The notes under the pieces were generated by a model. It made no database searches and was not told the DNA's origin. It saw only the letters and a program-made list of their open reading frames with translations. 64,000 nt of DNA from Chthonomonadia bacterium (lineage in GTDB: Bacteria; Armatimonadota; HRBIN16), in contig JABUFA010000003.1 of NCBI GenBank assembly GCA_013314755.1, positions 106,304 to 170,303 of the forward strand. The letters are read 5' to 3'. The first letter of the stretch is position 1; every line of letters starts with the position of its first letter. Both the position numbers and the translations under genes were made by a program. This document shows, piece after piece, positions 36,491 to 45,375 of the stretch.

Positions 36491-38437
36491 ATGTGCGTGA
36501 AGTGGCGCACGGGTGTCCTCGTATTGCTTCTTGTCTGGTTGAGCGGCGTTGCGTTGAGCGCGGCGCCGCTTTATAGCATCAAACTTTCGGTTTCTCCCTC
36601 CATCCTGCTTTCAGATGGCAAATCGGTAGCTCTCGTCAGCGCTGAAGTGCGTGATGACCGCGGCAACCTCGTGCCGGACGGCACGCAGGTGCAGTTCAAC
36701 ACCACGCTGGGGGTTCTGCGTGATACGGTAGTCAGCACCAGCGCGGGCATCGCCCGAACCCAGTTGACCAGTGCGACCCTGCCCGGCGTCGCGACCGTTA
36801 CCGTCACGATACCGGGCGCGTCCGCTTTCGAGGAGACCCGCGTCACCTTCACCGATGACCCCGAAATGCTCCGTCAGCGGGTGAATACCTATCTGTTCAC
36901 CTCTCCGCAGTATCTTGCCTACAGTGCGGACTGGCGCTGTGTGGAGGCGATATCTTCCGAACAGAAAGCGGAGGTAGTGGTCGGTAATCTGCGCCTGCAG
37001 GCACGCAGTTATCAGTATCGCCTCGACGAGGACCTGCTGATTGCAGAGGAGGCGGTGCTCACGCGAGGCAAGCGAAGCATTGTCGCCCAGAAGCTGCGCT
37101 ACTATCCGCGCAGAGACGAGGGACAGGCGGTGCTCGTCGAGGACGGGCAGATACGCGAGGTTACCTTCAAGTCGCCCCTTTGGGAACAGGAGCCGGTAAC
37201 CTACAGCCGACCCGACGCCTACACCTACACCGACCTCTCCACCAGCGAGCTGCTGTTTGTCGCCGACAGCGCGGTGCTGTTGCCGGGTGAGCGCATCCAG
37301 TTCCGCCACGTGAAGATGTATGTTGCCGGGCAGAAACTGCTATCGGTGCCGATGTACGACCTTTCGTTCCGAACAGGGGAGGCGCTGGGACAGCAGATTG
37401 TGGGCGTTAATTCGGGTGGGTTGACCATTGACCTGCCGTTTTACTATGTGGTTTCGCCACAGTCGGTGGGGGCGTTGCGGTTGCGCCATGCCCAGCGCGT
37501 GGGGCGTGCCGTGTATGCGGTGCGTCCGGGCTGGTCGCTGGACCTGGAGCATCTCTACAGCCGACCGGGGGTGATGGAGGGCACGTTTGCGCTCACCAGC
37601 CTGATACGCGGGGACTGGGGACTGCGCTGGAGCCATGCCCAGTGGCTGAGCCAGAACGCCAGCACGCACCTGTACCTGGATATGCCTGCTCACCGCAATC
37701 TATACCTCAACGGCGGGTTGACCTATGGATTTGGCGGTGGACGCATCGGGTTGAATCTATCGGGAGGGCAGAATCTATCGGGCACGCGCTACCGCGATTT
37801 GCGAAGCGACCTGTACATTGAAAGCAGACCGCTGATGCTGAGCCACCAGTTAAAAATGACTGTTGCTACTACCTTCAGCTCCCGCACCAGTGAGTTTGCC
37901 GACAAGCGCGTGCGGACGGATGGAGCCGGTTTGCGCTCCCGCCTTTACACAACACCCCTGCGTGTGGCTGGGTTTACGGTGAACCCGTCGGTGATGGCGA
38001 GCTACCTGTGGGGCAACAGCCAGACCACGGGCGGAAGCCTGCTCGCGACGGTATCTGCCAGCAGGGGACTGTGGGAGGGTGCGTTGCTGAGCCTGACGTA
38101 CGACTACACGCACGACAGACTGGTGCAGACAACAGGTTACGGCAGACATCGGCTGAGCGGGATGTTTGCGTGGTCGGCGGGGCAGCGGTTGAACGCTTCG
38201 CTGGTGGGCACGCGCGTTCTGGACAGCGATTCGCTGACTCTCTTTGCCGACGCCTCGTATCGCCTGAGCGGGCTGTGGCGTATCGGAGCGAACCTGAGCT
38301 ATAACCGCTTTCAGGGCACTCGCTACAACGATGTGGAGTTCTCCATTGGTTATCGGCTGGGCATTCGCGAACTACTGCTAACCTGGTCCAGTCTTACTCG
38401 CCGGTGGCAGGTGGACCTGATTGCCGCGGGCTTTTAG
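36491..38437 (+). CDS. Outer-membrane beta-barrel with Ig-like and OstA/LptD-like N-terminal domains
   Basis: A 648-residue protein, start behind AGAGAGGCGA. The signal peptide ends near LSAAP. Residues about 25-115 are an Ig-like (invasin Big_1) domain with LSVSPSILLSDGKSVALVSAEV and TTLGVLRDTVVSTSAG. Residues about 150-270 have the repeating short-strand pattern of OstA/LptD-N jellyrolls (NLRLQARSYQYRLDEDLLIAE, AVLTRGKRSIVAQKLRYY). From about 310 to the end alternating residues suggest a barrel, and the protein closes with DLIAAGF, a C-terminal aromatic typical of outer-membrane insertion. It resembles LptD in plan but is shorter, and the Ig-like domain is an unusual addition. Its stop codon abuts the stop codon of the convergent Asp-box gene. 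Confidence 0.72.
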   Translation: MCVKWRTGVLVLLLVWLSGVALSAAPLYSIKLSVSPSILLSDGKSVALVSAEVRDDRGNLVPDGTQVQFNTTLGVLRDTVVSTSAGIARTQLTSATLPGVATVTVTIPGASAFEETRVTFTDDPEMLRQRVNTYLFTSPQYLAYSADWRCVEAISSEQKAEVVVGNLRLQARSYQYRLDEDLLIAEEAVLTRGKRSIVAQKLRYYPRRDEGQAVLVEDGQIREVTFKSPLWEQEPVTYSRPDAYTYTDLSTSELLFVADSAVLLPGERIQFRHVKMYVAGQKLLSVPMYDLSFRTGEALGQQIVGVNSGGLTIDLPFYYVVSPQSVGALRLRHAQRVGRAVYAVRPGWSLDLEHLYSRPGVMEGTFALTSLIRGDWGLRWSHAQWLSQNASTHLYLDMPAHRNLYLNGGLTYGFGGGRIGLNLSGGQNLSGTRYRDLRSDLYIESRPLMLSHQLKMTVATTFSSRTSEFADKRVRTDGAGLRSRLYTTPLRVAGFTVNPSVMASYLWGNSQTTGGSLLATVSASRGLWEGALLSLTYDYTHDRLVQTTGYGRHRLSGMFAWSAGQRLNASLVGTRVLDSDSLTLFADASYRLSGLWRIGANLSYNRFQGTRYNDVEFSIGYRLGIRELLLTWSSLTRRWQVDLIAAGF

Positions 38438-40510
38438 TTACCGCCATCTTCCCACGAAGAAGCCTCTTCCCATGGAGCCAAAGACCATCTGCTGTGGGTC
38501 GTGAGGGTTAAAGGTGATTACTTCCCCCCGCAAGCACGGTAAGCCTTTGTTCTGCTGGCTCCACGTGCGTCCCCCGTCTGCGGATACCCAGACGCCTGTG
38601 GCAAAGCAGACATCGTGGTAGGGATGGTCGTTCGTGGCAACCGCCAGACGTTCGGGATTGCTGGGGCAGATTGCCACCCGCGCGATATAGCGATCCTCGT
38701 GCAGGCGCGTCCATTTACCCTCTTCATATCGCCATAGCCCGCCCTGCTCGGCGTTTCGCCATGAGGTGACGTAAATGCGGTTGGGGTTCCTGGGGTCTAC
38801 TGCTACCCAGGTGGAAGGCTTTGGCGCACCCGAGATTGGTTCCAGCTGTTTGCCGTCTCGCGTTCGCCAGACACCGCTCTCGCCGCAAACGTAGAACATG
38901 CGAGGATTGGTGGTGGCAGTAATCCAGGTCAATCCCGGTCCTTCATGAATCACCTGCCAGTGGTCTCCACCGTCTTCACTGTGGTACAGCTTACCTCCTA
39001 CCACAGCCCACACTTCGCGGGCGGACGTGCAGTAGATACCACCGGCTTCAGCCTGGGAGTAGCGTTCCGGTAGCCCATGTTGCGCTCCTGCCAGAAGCGT
39101 CCATGTCCTGCCGCCGTCGCGGGTGCGGGCAATCCCCTCGAAGTTGCCAAACTGACCCAGCGTCACAAACATCACGTTTCCGCCCGCATCGCCGAATGCG
39201 ACGTCTTTACCACCACCCCAGAGGGGCATCCCATCGCCTCCCCATGTCCAGCTCTGCAACCCGTCGCGACTTTGCCAGAAGTTGCCGTGGTCCATCGCCA
39301 GCAACACCGCGTGGCGTGGGTTGCGTGGGTTGAAGCGGAAGTTGATACAGCATAAACCGGAGTAGCCTCTGCCTCGCCACGCGCCGGAACGGGTGCGGAT
39401 AGCGGTAACATCGGACCAGGTTTTGCCTCCATCGCGTGTGCGAAGCACGTACTCACTCCCTGCCGCGAACGCCACAGCCGCGCTGTGTGGGGCGAACTCA
39501 ATGACCGTCGCTCCAAGCCCCGCCGGATAAGCGCAATCCACGTCCTGACGGCGCAAAATCGCCCGCCATGTCCGTCCGCCATCGGTGCTCTGATAGAGAG
39601 TACTGCCGTCCCATGCGGTGTCGGCGGTTAGCAGGAGGTTAGGATTGGTTGGAGCAACGGCTATGGCTTCGTAACGTGCGGTGAAGTTCGGGTCGGCGGA
39701 TGCCTTTGTGCTCAGCCCCTCGGTGGCTGGGTACCAGTTCTTACCGCCGTCGGTCGTTTTGTAGATGCCTCCTGGCAATACAGGTTGTCCCGGCGAGGGC
39801 TGGTAGTTGCTCAACGCCGCCCAGAGGACCTCTGGACGCTGTGGGTGCACCGCGATGTCCATCACCTGCAGGTGGGGTAGCCCGTTGTTACGGGGTTCCC
39901 ATGTCCTGCCCCCGTCCCCACTGCAAAACACACCTGCGCCTACCACAGCGGCATAGAACGTGCGGAATGACCGCCCAGCCGGTTCCACTGCCACAATATT
40001 CCCATTGGGGCTGACCGTGCTGATATGCTTCCACGTTTTGCCCCCATCTCGGCTTTCCCAGACCGCTCCCCACATTGGCTTGCTGGGTGAATACCACTGC
40101 CGATGCGAGCCTCCGAAAGCCAGCAGATGCTGGGGATTTGGGGGATTGATGAGCACTTTCTGTACAGGAGCAGAGTAGTGCCAGTCGCTAACAGGGGGGA
40201 AGCCGTTTCGCATCAGCCGCCAGTGACGTCCGCCATCGTTGCTGACGCACGGACCGCTCATCGTTCCCACCCATACCGTGCGCGGGCTGGTGGGGTGGAA
40301 GGTGAAGTCCGCTATCTCCCAGCTGGGCAAGCCGAAAGTAGATTGCCAGCTGTCGCCCCCGTCCGTGCTGAGACCGATTCCCAGCATGTCGCCGCCCAGC
40401 AAGACATGTTTGGGATTGTGTGGGCTAATCGCAACAGAGGTCAGCCAGCCGCCACAGCCGGGTTCGTACAGCGGAGACCACTGTATGGATGGCGTATCCT
40501 TTTGCCTCAT
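38438..40510 (-). CDS. Asp-box (BNR/sortilin-like) beta-propeller protein
   Basis: A 690-residue protein made almost entirely of sialidase-type Asp-box repeats; I count about eleven (STDGGDSWQS, SNDGGRHWRL, SRDGGKTWKH, SGDGGRTWEP, TTDGGKNWYP, STDGGRTWRA, TRDGGKTWSD, TRDGGRTWTL and others). The spacing fits two propellers, as in GH74 enzymes and VPS10/sortilin-like proteins. No signal peptide is visible (it starts MRQKDTPSIQW), so a cytoplasmic location, or a start further upstream than I can support, must be allowed. No ribosome site is clear. It is convergent with the barrel gene and divergent from the rhomboid gene. Enzymatic activity is not claimed. Confidence 0.82.
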   Translation of the reverse strand: MRQKDTPSIQWSPLYEPGCGGWLTSVAISPHNPKHVLLGGDMLGIGLSTDGGDSWQSTFGLPSWEIADFTFHPTSPRTVWVGTMSGPCVSNDGGRHWRLMRNGFPPVSDWHYSAPVQKVLINPPNPQHLLAFGGSHRQWYSPSKPMWGAVWESRDGGKTWKHISTVSPNGNIVAVEPAGRSFRTFYAAVVGAGVFCSGDGGRTWEPRNNGLPHLQVMDIAVHPQRPEVLWAALSNYQPSPGQPVLPGGIYKTTDGGKNWYPATEGLSTKASADPNFTARYEAIAVAPTNPNLLLTADTAWDGSTLYQSTDGGRTWRAILRRQDVDCAYPAGLGATVIEFAPHSAAVAFAAGSEYVLRTRDGGKTWSDVTAIRTRSGAWRGRGYSGLCCINFRFNPRNPRHAVLLAMDHGNFWQSRDGLQSWTWGGDGMPLWGGGKDVAFGDAGGNVMFVTLGQFGNFEGIARTRDGGRTWTLLAGAQHGLPERYSQAEAGGIYCTSAREVWAVVGGKLYHSEDGGDHWQVIHEGPGLTWITATTNPRMFYVCGESGVWRTRDGKQLEPISGAPKPSTWVAVDPRNPNRIYVTSWRNAEQGGLWRYEEGKWTRLHEDRYIARVAICPSNPERLAVATNDHPYHDVCFATGVWVSADGGRTWSQQNKGLPCLRGEVITFNPHDPQQMVFGSMGRGFFVGRWR

Positions 40511-40597
40511 GCCAACAGGAGATTCTCTAATGGGTGGCGTAACTCCTGCTGTTGCTCAGGTGTCGTTTCAACTGGAGGGTTAACGCGGCAGAGCCAG

Positions 40598-41701
40598 ATG
40601 ATTTGCCCACGTTGTGGAGAGCCATTAACACGCTACCAGTCGTTCGCCGGGCTGGTGTGGCAGTGTGCCCGCTGCGGGGGGCGTGCGGTGGCGCTGTCGG
40701 TATTGCGCAAGGCGGTGGACGAGCGCACCGTGCGTGCGCTATGGGTAACCGCCACACAGGGAGGCATCCGTTCACCGCTTCGCTGTCCCTCCTGTCAGAA
40801 GCCGATGCGCCAGGCGGTTGCCGGTGTGTCGGTGCCGGTGACGATAGATGTGTGTGAGCTGTGTCAGTTCGTTTGGACGGATGCGGGCGAGCTGGAGCAA
40901 ATGCCTCCTGCGCCGCCTCCGCCCCAACCCCAGCAGCCCGACCTGCCGCCGGAGGCAAAAGAGGCTCTGGCGATGGCGAAGGTGGAGGCGTTAAGCCAGC
41001 GGACCAGGCGGTATGGTGACGAAGAGTTGCCCGACAGCCTCCTGCATACGGCACTGCTTCTGCTCGGGTTGCCGGTGGAGGAGGAGAACTTCCTGCAGCG
41101 CCAGCCGTGGATGACATGGCTAACCGCTTTTACCATCACCGCCGTGAGTCTGATTGCCTTTTTTGACCTTGAGCGGGCGATACGCACGCTTGCGCTCGTG
41201 CCCGCTGAGTGGTGGCGCTACGGGGGCATTACGCTGTTTACCAGCTTCTTTGTGCATGGCTCTATTTTCCACCTGCTGAGCAATCTTTATTTCCTCGTGG
41301 TGTTCGGCGACAATGTGGAGGACTTTCTGGGGCACACGCGCTTCCTGCTCCTGCTGACGCTGTCCACGCTGGTGGGCGATGTCATGCACATCGCCTTTGA
41401 CCCTCGCCCCGACATTCCCTGCATCGGCGCCAGCGGAGGGATTTCGGGCGTTGTGCTGTTTTACGCGCTGGCGTTTCCTCACGCCAAGCTGTATCTGGCG
41501 TATCGCTGGTACTGGTTTATCCGGGTTTTCAGCCTGCCGGCATGGGTGCTGGCACTCATCTGGGTGGCTCTGCAACTGCTGGGCGTGGCAGGGCAGATGT
41601 ATGGTGCGAGTGGCGTTTCTGCGCTGGCGCATCTGGGCGGTGCGGCTATGGGATTCGTCTACTGGTTGCTGTGGCGCAATCAGCCAGAACCTCCGAACTG
41701 A
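40598..41701 (+). CDS. Rhomboid-family intramembrane protease with N-terminal zinc ribbon
   Basis: A 367-residue protein. The ATG at 40598 is chosen because the zinc-ribbon cysteines begin at once (MICPRCGEPL); the longer open frame upstream is antisense to the Asp-box gene. Residues 1-90 hold two CxxC pairs of zf-TFIIB type (CPRCG...CARCGG and CPSC...CELC). A proline-rich linker follows, then six or so hydrophobic helices. Rhomboid hallmarks are HLLSNLYFLVVFGDNVEDFLG in the second helix region, the catalytic serine in GASGGISG, and the catalytic histidine in AHLGGAAMG near the end. Serine and histidine are both present, so it should be active. Cytoplasmic zinc ribbons on rhomboids are known in bacteria; the partner is unknown here. 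Confidence 0.9.
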   Translation: MICPRCGEPLTRYQSFAGLVWQCARCGGRAVALSVLRKAVDERTVRALWVTATQGGIRSPLRCPSCQKPMRQAVAGVSVPVTIDVCELCQFVWTDAGELEQMPPAPPPPQPQQPDLPPEAKEALAMAKVEALSQRTRRYGDEELPDSLLHTALLLLGLPVEEENFLQRQPWMTWLTAFTITAVSLIAFFDLERAIRTLALVPAEWWRYGGITLFTSFFVHGSIFHLLSNLYFLVVFGDNVEDFLGHTRFLLLLTLSTLVGDVMHIAFDPRPDIPCIGASGGISGVVLFYALAFPHAKLYLAYRWYWFIRVFSLPAWVLALIWVALQLLGVAGQMYGASGVSALAHLGGAAMGFVYWLLWRNQPEPPN

Positions 41702-41763
41702 AGGCATCGTATATGTTTATACAGAAAAAATAACCGTGTGAAGGTCTATCAGGGAGGTTGGAA

Positions 41764-42267
41764 GTGTATCAGATACCTATTTTGCATCCTGTGCTGGTTC
41801 ATTTTCCCATCGCTTTCCTCCTGCTGGCGGCGGTGACGGCTCTGGCATGGCTTGGCTGGGGAACCCGCTTCTGGCGCAATGTCACGCTCATCCTGTTGAT
41901 AGCGGGGTTTGCAGGCGGTCTGGGGGCGTATTTCACTGGCGAGGCGGCGGAAGAGTTTGCGGAGGGGAGCGCGCGCGTGGAACAGTTTGGAAAGCAGCAC
42001 GAGAGCTTCGCCTTGCTGACCCTGATGACCGCCGGGCTGGCGCTGTTTCTGCTGGCAGGTTACGTGGGCGTCACACGGCGCATGTCGCCTTCGGATAATC
42101 CCGGCGAGAAAGATATGCTGATGGCGCGTGTCGTAGTGGCGGTGCTGGCAGTGGCTTCGGCGGTGCTGGTGGCACGCACCGGGCACCTGGGCGGTCTAAT
42201 GGTGTGGGGACAGCCGGTTGGAGAGGTTACGCAGTCGGAACAGCACGAAGAAGGTCACGAACATTAA
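41764..42267 (+). CDS. DUF2231-type four-helix membrane protein
   Basis: A 167-residue membrane protein. AGGGAGG at 41751-41757 places the start at GTG 41764 (seven-base spacing) rather than the TTG at 41758. The sequence opens with HPVLVHFPIAFLLLAAV, the signature of DUF2231 proteins, which often carry paired histidines and are thought to be redox- or haem-associated. Three more hydrophobic helices follow, and the tail is rich in His and Glu (EQHEEGHEH). The function is not established. The stop codon ends one base before the mature 3' end of the convergent tRNA-Pro gene. Confidence 0.85.
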   Translation: MYQIPILHPVLVHFPIAFLLLAAVTALAWLGWGTRFWRNVTLILLIAGFAGGLGAYFTGEAAEEFAEGSARVEQFGKQHESFALLTLMTAGLALFLLAGYVGVTRRMSPSDNPGEKDMLMARVVVAVLAVASAVLVARTGHLGGLMVWGQPVGEVTQSEQHEEGHEH

Positions 42268-42344
42268 TGGTCGGGGTGGGCGGACTTGAACCGCCGACCT
42301 CACGGACCCGAACCGTGCGCGCTACCAAACTGCGCCACACCCCG
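42268..42344 (-). tRNA. tRNA-Pro (anticodon CGG)
   Basis: A 77-nt cloverleaf on the minus strand. The acceptor CGGGGTG pairs with CACCCCG, then discriminator A and an encoded CCA. The anticodon stem CACGG/CCGTG encloses loop TTCGGGT (anticodon CGG, codon CCG). The T arm is GGCGGTTCAAGTCCGCC. A consensus promoter lies just upstream. Confidence 0.97.
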
Positions 42345-42359
42345 ACCGTTCGCAAGTTT

Positions 42360-42388
42360 ATTATAGCAACATTGGGCACAGTTGTCAA
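42360..42388 (-). promoter_or_regulatory. Consensus sigma-70 promoter of tRNA-Pro
   Basis: Reading the minus strand: TTGACA (42383-42388), 17-bp spacer, TATAAT (42360-42365). Both hexamers are perfect, with the tRNA 5' end 15 nt downstream of the -10. Confidence 0.9.
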
Positions 42389-42454
42389 CGGCAGGAATGT
42401 CCCCACCTTGCAGGGAACTTCTTACCGGAGACCCCGACAAGGCAGGTGATACCT

Positions 42455-44101
42455 ATGCGGATCCGCCCGGTTCTCATGGCGCTCGCCATCCTGTATCTGG
42501 TGCTTTCCCTTCGCGCCCTCGCTCTGCAACAGGCTGACCTCGGTGAAGACACGCGCCTGGCAAAGGCGATAACCGTACAGCGCGGCGGTGCGCCCCTGCG
42601 GGAGGTTCTGTCGGACATCGCGAGGCAGACCGGGGTGCCGCTTCGCATCAGCGCGGGGGTGTCCTCGTGGCGGGCATGTGTGTTTGCTGAGAAGATACCC
42701 GCTTCTCAGCTGATGAGCGCACTGGCGCGCACCTTTGACCTCTCGTGGCGTGCCGAAGGGAGCGGCTATCTGCTATATCAATCATCTGAACAGCGGGCAC
42801 GCCAGGAATACGAGATACGCAAAGCGGTGACCGAACGCAAGAGGCAGATTCAGAACGGCCTGCGCCTGCTGGCACAGGGCAGAACCGACCAGATAACAGA
42901 CCCGAGCCTGCGGTATCTGCTGACGGGGGAGAGACTGTATGTCGCCGCTCTGCGCGTGCTGACCGAAGCTGAGTGGGACAGCCTGCTGCGGGGAAACAGC
43001 GTGTTGATTACGCGCGACAGATTGCCGCCTCCAGTGGCACGCGGTCAGATGGGGCGGATCAACATGCTGGGGATTTTTTATAACCCCCTTTCGAATCTTT
43101 GGACTTTCAGGATGTATCAGCCTGCTAGTGTTGGTGCGAGCGGATCGGGCATGGCTACAAGCGCGACCGTTTCCACCGTTCCAGACGTACTCTCCCCACA
43201 GGAGGGCTCTGCCCGGGTTACCCTGAAGCCGCTGAACCCCTCTCAGGTTACCGTGCCGGAGGCGCTGCTGGCTCTGGCAAACGCCACAGGGCTGGCGGTG
43301 GTGGCGGAGTACTATCCCTTGACCATGCTTCCTCGCCATCTGTCTTCCATGCCCTCCACGGCAAAGTCGCTGTTGAATGAGCTGAACAACCTGCGCCTTT
43401 TCAACATCCGAAGAACGGGCAACCTGTTGCGGTTTTCGGCTCAGCAGAGGGCGTGGCATAGGCTGAGTGATATTCCGCACGAGACCATGGCAAAATGGAT
43501 GGGCGACGAACGCAGTTTTGGTATCACGCTGGCGCAGGCTCTGGATATTCTGCAGCTCAAAGACCTGCAGAGAGAGGCTCTGGGAGAATGGGCGGCTTTC
43601 ATGGCACGGCGCAGCCAGGCAACAGATCCCGTGCGCTCGCTGTTTTACAGCAAACTGGCGGACACTGCGCGGAGCTTTGAGGCGTTATTAGAGGCGGCAG
43701 CCCATCTACACACCATGCAAAAGCAAAACCTGCTTGCCGGCAGGCCGCTCAGGCTCTCCGCTCGCAATCCGACCACCCGCGAGGCGTTCTTGTATGCGGC
43801 GTCTACCCTTCCCGACATGAATGTGGGCGAGGTATGGATTCAGGCGCAGGTCACGCAGAAGACGGTGTATGGCGCGGCGGTGGTGACGCTTCACGAGACA
43901 GGGGCTGCAACAACCTATAACGTGACGATGGATACTCAGGAGCAGGTGCACCAGCGACTGGCAGAAAGCGGTATCATGGGCACAACGCGCTGGTTTAGGG
44001 CGAACGTGGAGGAGGTGGTTTTTCGGGCAGGCGTTGGAGCGCGAGAGGTTCGTCAGACAGTGATGCGGTTTCTGCGATATATCCCCGACCCTGCGAAGTA
44101 G
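42455..44101 (+). CDS. Secreted protein with STN/secretin-N-like domain, unknown function
   Basis: A 548-residue protein; the ATG at 42455 has AGGTGAT before it, while an earlier in-frame start (42446) does not. The signal peptide ends near RALALQQ. Residues about 30-115 resemble the short STN domain found at the N-terminus of secretins and TonB receptors (APLREVLSDIARQTGVPLRI, ASQLMSALARTFDLSWRAEG). A similar unit may recur around residues 265-330 (VPEALLALANATGLAVVAEYYP). No secretin pore domain and no barrel follow. The gene ends at a well-formed terminator and stands alone between tRNA-Pro and the GntR-type regulator. A periplasmic location is inferred. Confidence 0.72.
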   Translation: MRIRPVLMALAILYLVLSLRALALQQADLGEDTRLAKAITVQRGGAPLREVLSDIARQTGVPLRISAGVSSWRACVFAEKIPASQLMSALARTFDLSWRAEGSGYLLYQSSEQRARQEYEIRKAVTERKRQIQNGLRLLAQGRTDQITDPSLRYLLTGERLYVAALRVLTEAEWDSLLRGNSVLITRDRLPPPVARGQMGRINMLGIFYNPLSNLWTFRMYQPASVGASGSGMATSATVSTVPDVLSPQEGSARVTLKPLNPSQVTVPEALLALANATGLAVVAEYYPLTMLPRHLSSMPSTAKSLLNELNNLRLFNIRRTGNLLRFSAQQRAWHRLSDIPHETMAKWMGDERSFGITLAQALDILQLKDLQREALGEWAAFMARRSQATDPVRSLFYSKLADTARSFEALLEAAAHLHTMQKQNLLAGRPLRLSARNPTTREAFLYAASTLPDMNVGEVWIQAQVTQKTVYGAAVVTLHETGAATTYNVTMDTQEQVHQRLAESGIMGTTRWFRANVEEVVFRAGVGAREVRQTVMRFLRYIPDPAK

Positions 44102-44146
44102 GTGGATAAGCAACAGAAAGAGGGATTGTCTCTGCGGGGACAGTGA

Positions 44147-44169
44147 AGGGCACTTGGTCAAAGTGCCCT
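44147..44169 (+). terminator. Rho-independent terminator
   Basis: AGGGCACTT and AAGTGCCCT form a perfect 9-bp stem around GGTCA, followed by CTTAGTGTTTT. It lies 45 nt after the stop of the STN-like gene. Confidence 0.75.
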
Positions 44170-44215
44170 CTTAGTGTTTTGGCAAAGAAATTCCTTAGAG
44201 AATTTTTAAAAAGCC

Positions 44216-44244
44216 TTGACAAAATGGTAATAACCCTCTACAAT
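44216..44244 (+). promoter_or_regulatory. Strong promoter of the regulator-pseudopilin pair
   Basis: TTGACA (44216-44221), 17-bp spacer, TACAAT (44239-44244). The ATG of the regulator is 30 nt downstream, and the intervening TGATACTGAGACTTGGTAGG could hold an autoregulatory operator. Confidence 0.8.
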
Positions 44245-44274
44245 GGAATTGATACTGAGACTTGGTAGGAAACG

Positions 44275-45375
44275 ATGCCCACGGTACGCTGGAAACAGAT
44301 TGCAGAAAGCATCCGCCGAGAAATAGAAGAGGGCAAGTGGCGTCCTGGTGACCGGCTACCTGTCGAGTCCGAGCTGGCGGATCAGTGGGGCGTTTCGCGC
44401 ATGACGGCGCATCGCGCGATGAACGAGCTACAGCGGTTAGGGCTGGTGGTGCGCCGTCAGCGCAGAGGGACGGTTGTCGCTGCAAAGCCTGTTCGTCGTA
44501 CAGGTTCTGTTGCTCTGTTGCTTCATAACTCACACGACCAGCTGGAGATGGAGTATCTGCGAGGTATCCATGCTGGTATCGGCGAAGATAGCAGGCTGGT
44601 GGTCTGCGATACCGAAGGTGACCATGACAAAGAAGCCTATTACCTTCGTCGGATGGCTGTGGAGACGGATGGTATCCTGCTGTTCCCCACCGGTGACCCC
44701 CGAAACAACTCGCTGATCGTGCGTCTGCTAGAGCAGGGCGTACATATTGTTTGTGTTGACCGTTATCTGGAAGGCGTGCCGGTGGATGCTTTTGTGACCG
44801 ACAACTACACGTGCACGCTGGAGGCGCTTCGGTTCCTGATTCGTCACCAGATATATCCCATTGCCCACTTCACGCAAGGAGACCTGTGGGTATCCTCAGT
44901 GCGAGAAAGATACCAGGCGTATCTGGACGCGATGCAAGAGGCGGGCGCCGAGTCACCTGAAAGATGGTGTCGTCGCTTTCCGGTGCTGAAACGGCAGGAA
45001 CGTGCCAGCCTGTCTCAATTAGCAGCGGATGCTCTGGTAGCGCTGAAACAGCGCGAACCCGGACTGCGGGCGGTTTTCTGTCTCAACGACTATCATCTGG
45101 TTGCTGTGCTGGAAGCATGTGATGAGCTGGGCTGGCGGGTGCCCGACGACCTGCAGGTGCTGAGCTTTCACGATTGCGTCTCGCTATTACCCCAAACTAC
45201 CCGACGGCTGCACCGGCTGGTTCAACAGCCGTTTGAGCTGGGCAAGCTGGCGGCTGAGCGGATGATCCTGCACCTGAAAGGACAGGCGTCAGCCGCTTCC
45301 GTCGTGCGAATGCCCGCGATTTTCTACCCCGCACAAACTCAAAACACACTCTCAGAAGGAGGTTCGTCTCAATGA
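44275..45375 (+). CDS. GntR-type DNA-binding protein with LacI-like sensor domain
   Basis: A 366-residue regulator. Residues 1-70 are a GntR winged helix ([52 protein letters not shown]). Residues about 78-360 are a periplasmic-binding-protein-like sensor of the LacI/GalR kind ([52 protein letters not shown]). This combination is the AraR-like class, usually sensing sugars. The promoter is near consensus, so autoregulation is likely. The last four bases overlap the ATG of the pseudopilin gene (ATGA), and that gene's AGGAGG lies inside this coding region, so translation is coupled. The effector is unknown. Confidence 0.92.
   Translation: MPTVRWKQIAESIRREIEEGKWRPGDRLPVESELADQWGVSRMTAHRAMNELQRLGLVVRRQRRGTVVAAKPVRRTGSVALLLHNSHDQLEMEYLRGIHAGIGEDSRLVVCDTEGDHDKEAYYLRRMAVETDGILLFPTGDPRNNSLIVRLLEQGVHIVCVDRYLEGVPVDAFVTDNYTCTLEALRFLIRHQIYPIAHFTQGDLWVSSVRERYQAYLDAMQEAGAESPERWCRRFPVLKRQERASLSQLAADALVALKQREPGLRAVFCLNDYHLVAVLEACDELGWRVPDDLQVLSFHDCVSLLPQTTRRLHRLVQQPFELGKLAAERMILHLKGQASAASVVRMPAIFYPAQTQNTLSEGGSSQ

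Noticed and set aside
16576..38437. Type 9 secretion system
   Set aside because: A shared C-terminal block suggested it, but no Por/Spr/Gld homologue is present and the block does not look like a TIGR04183-type sorting domain.
40103..40597. N-terminal extension of the rhomboid protein
   Set aside because: It is antisense to the Asp-box gene and the zinc ribbon begins exactly at the internal ATG 40598.
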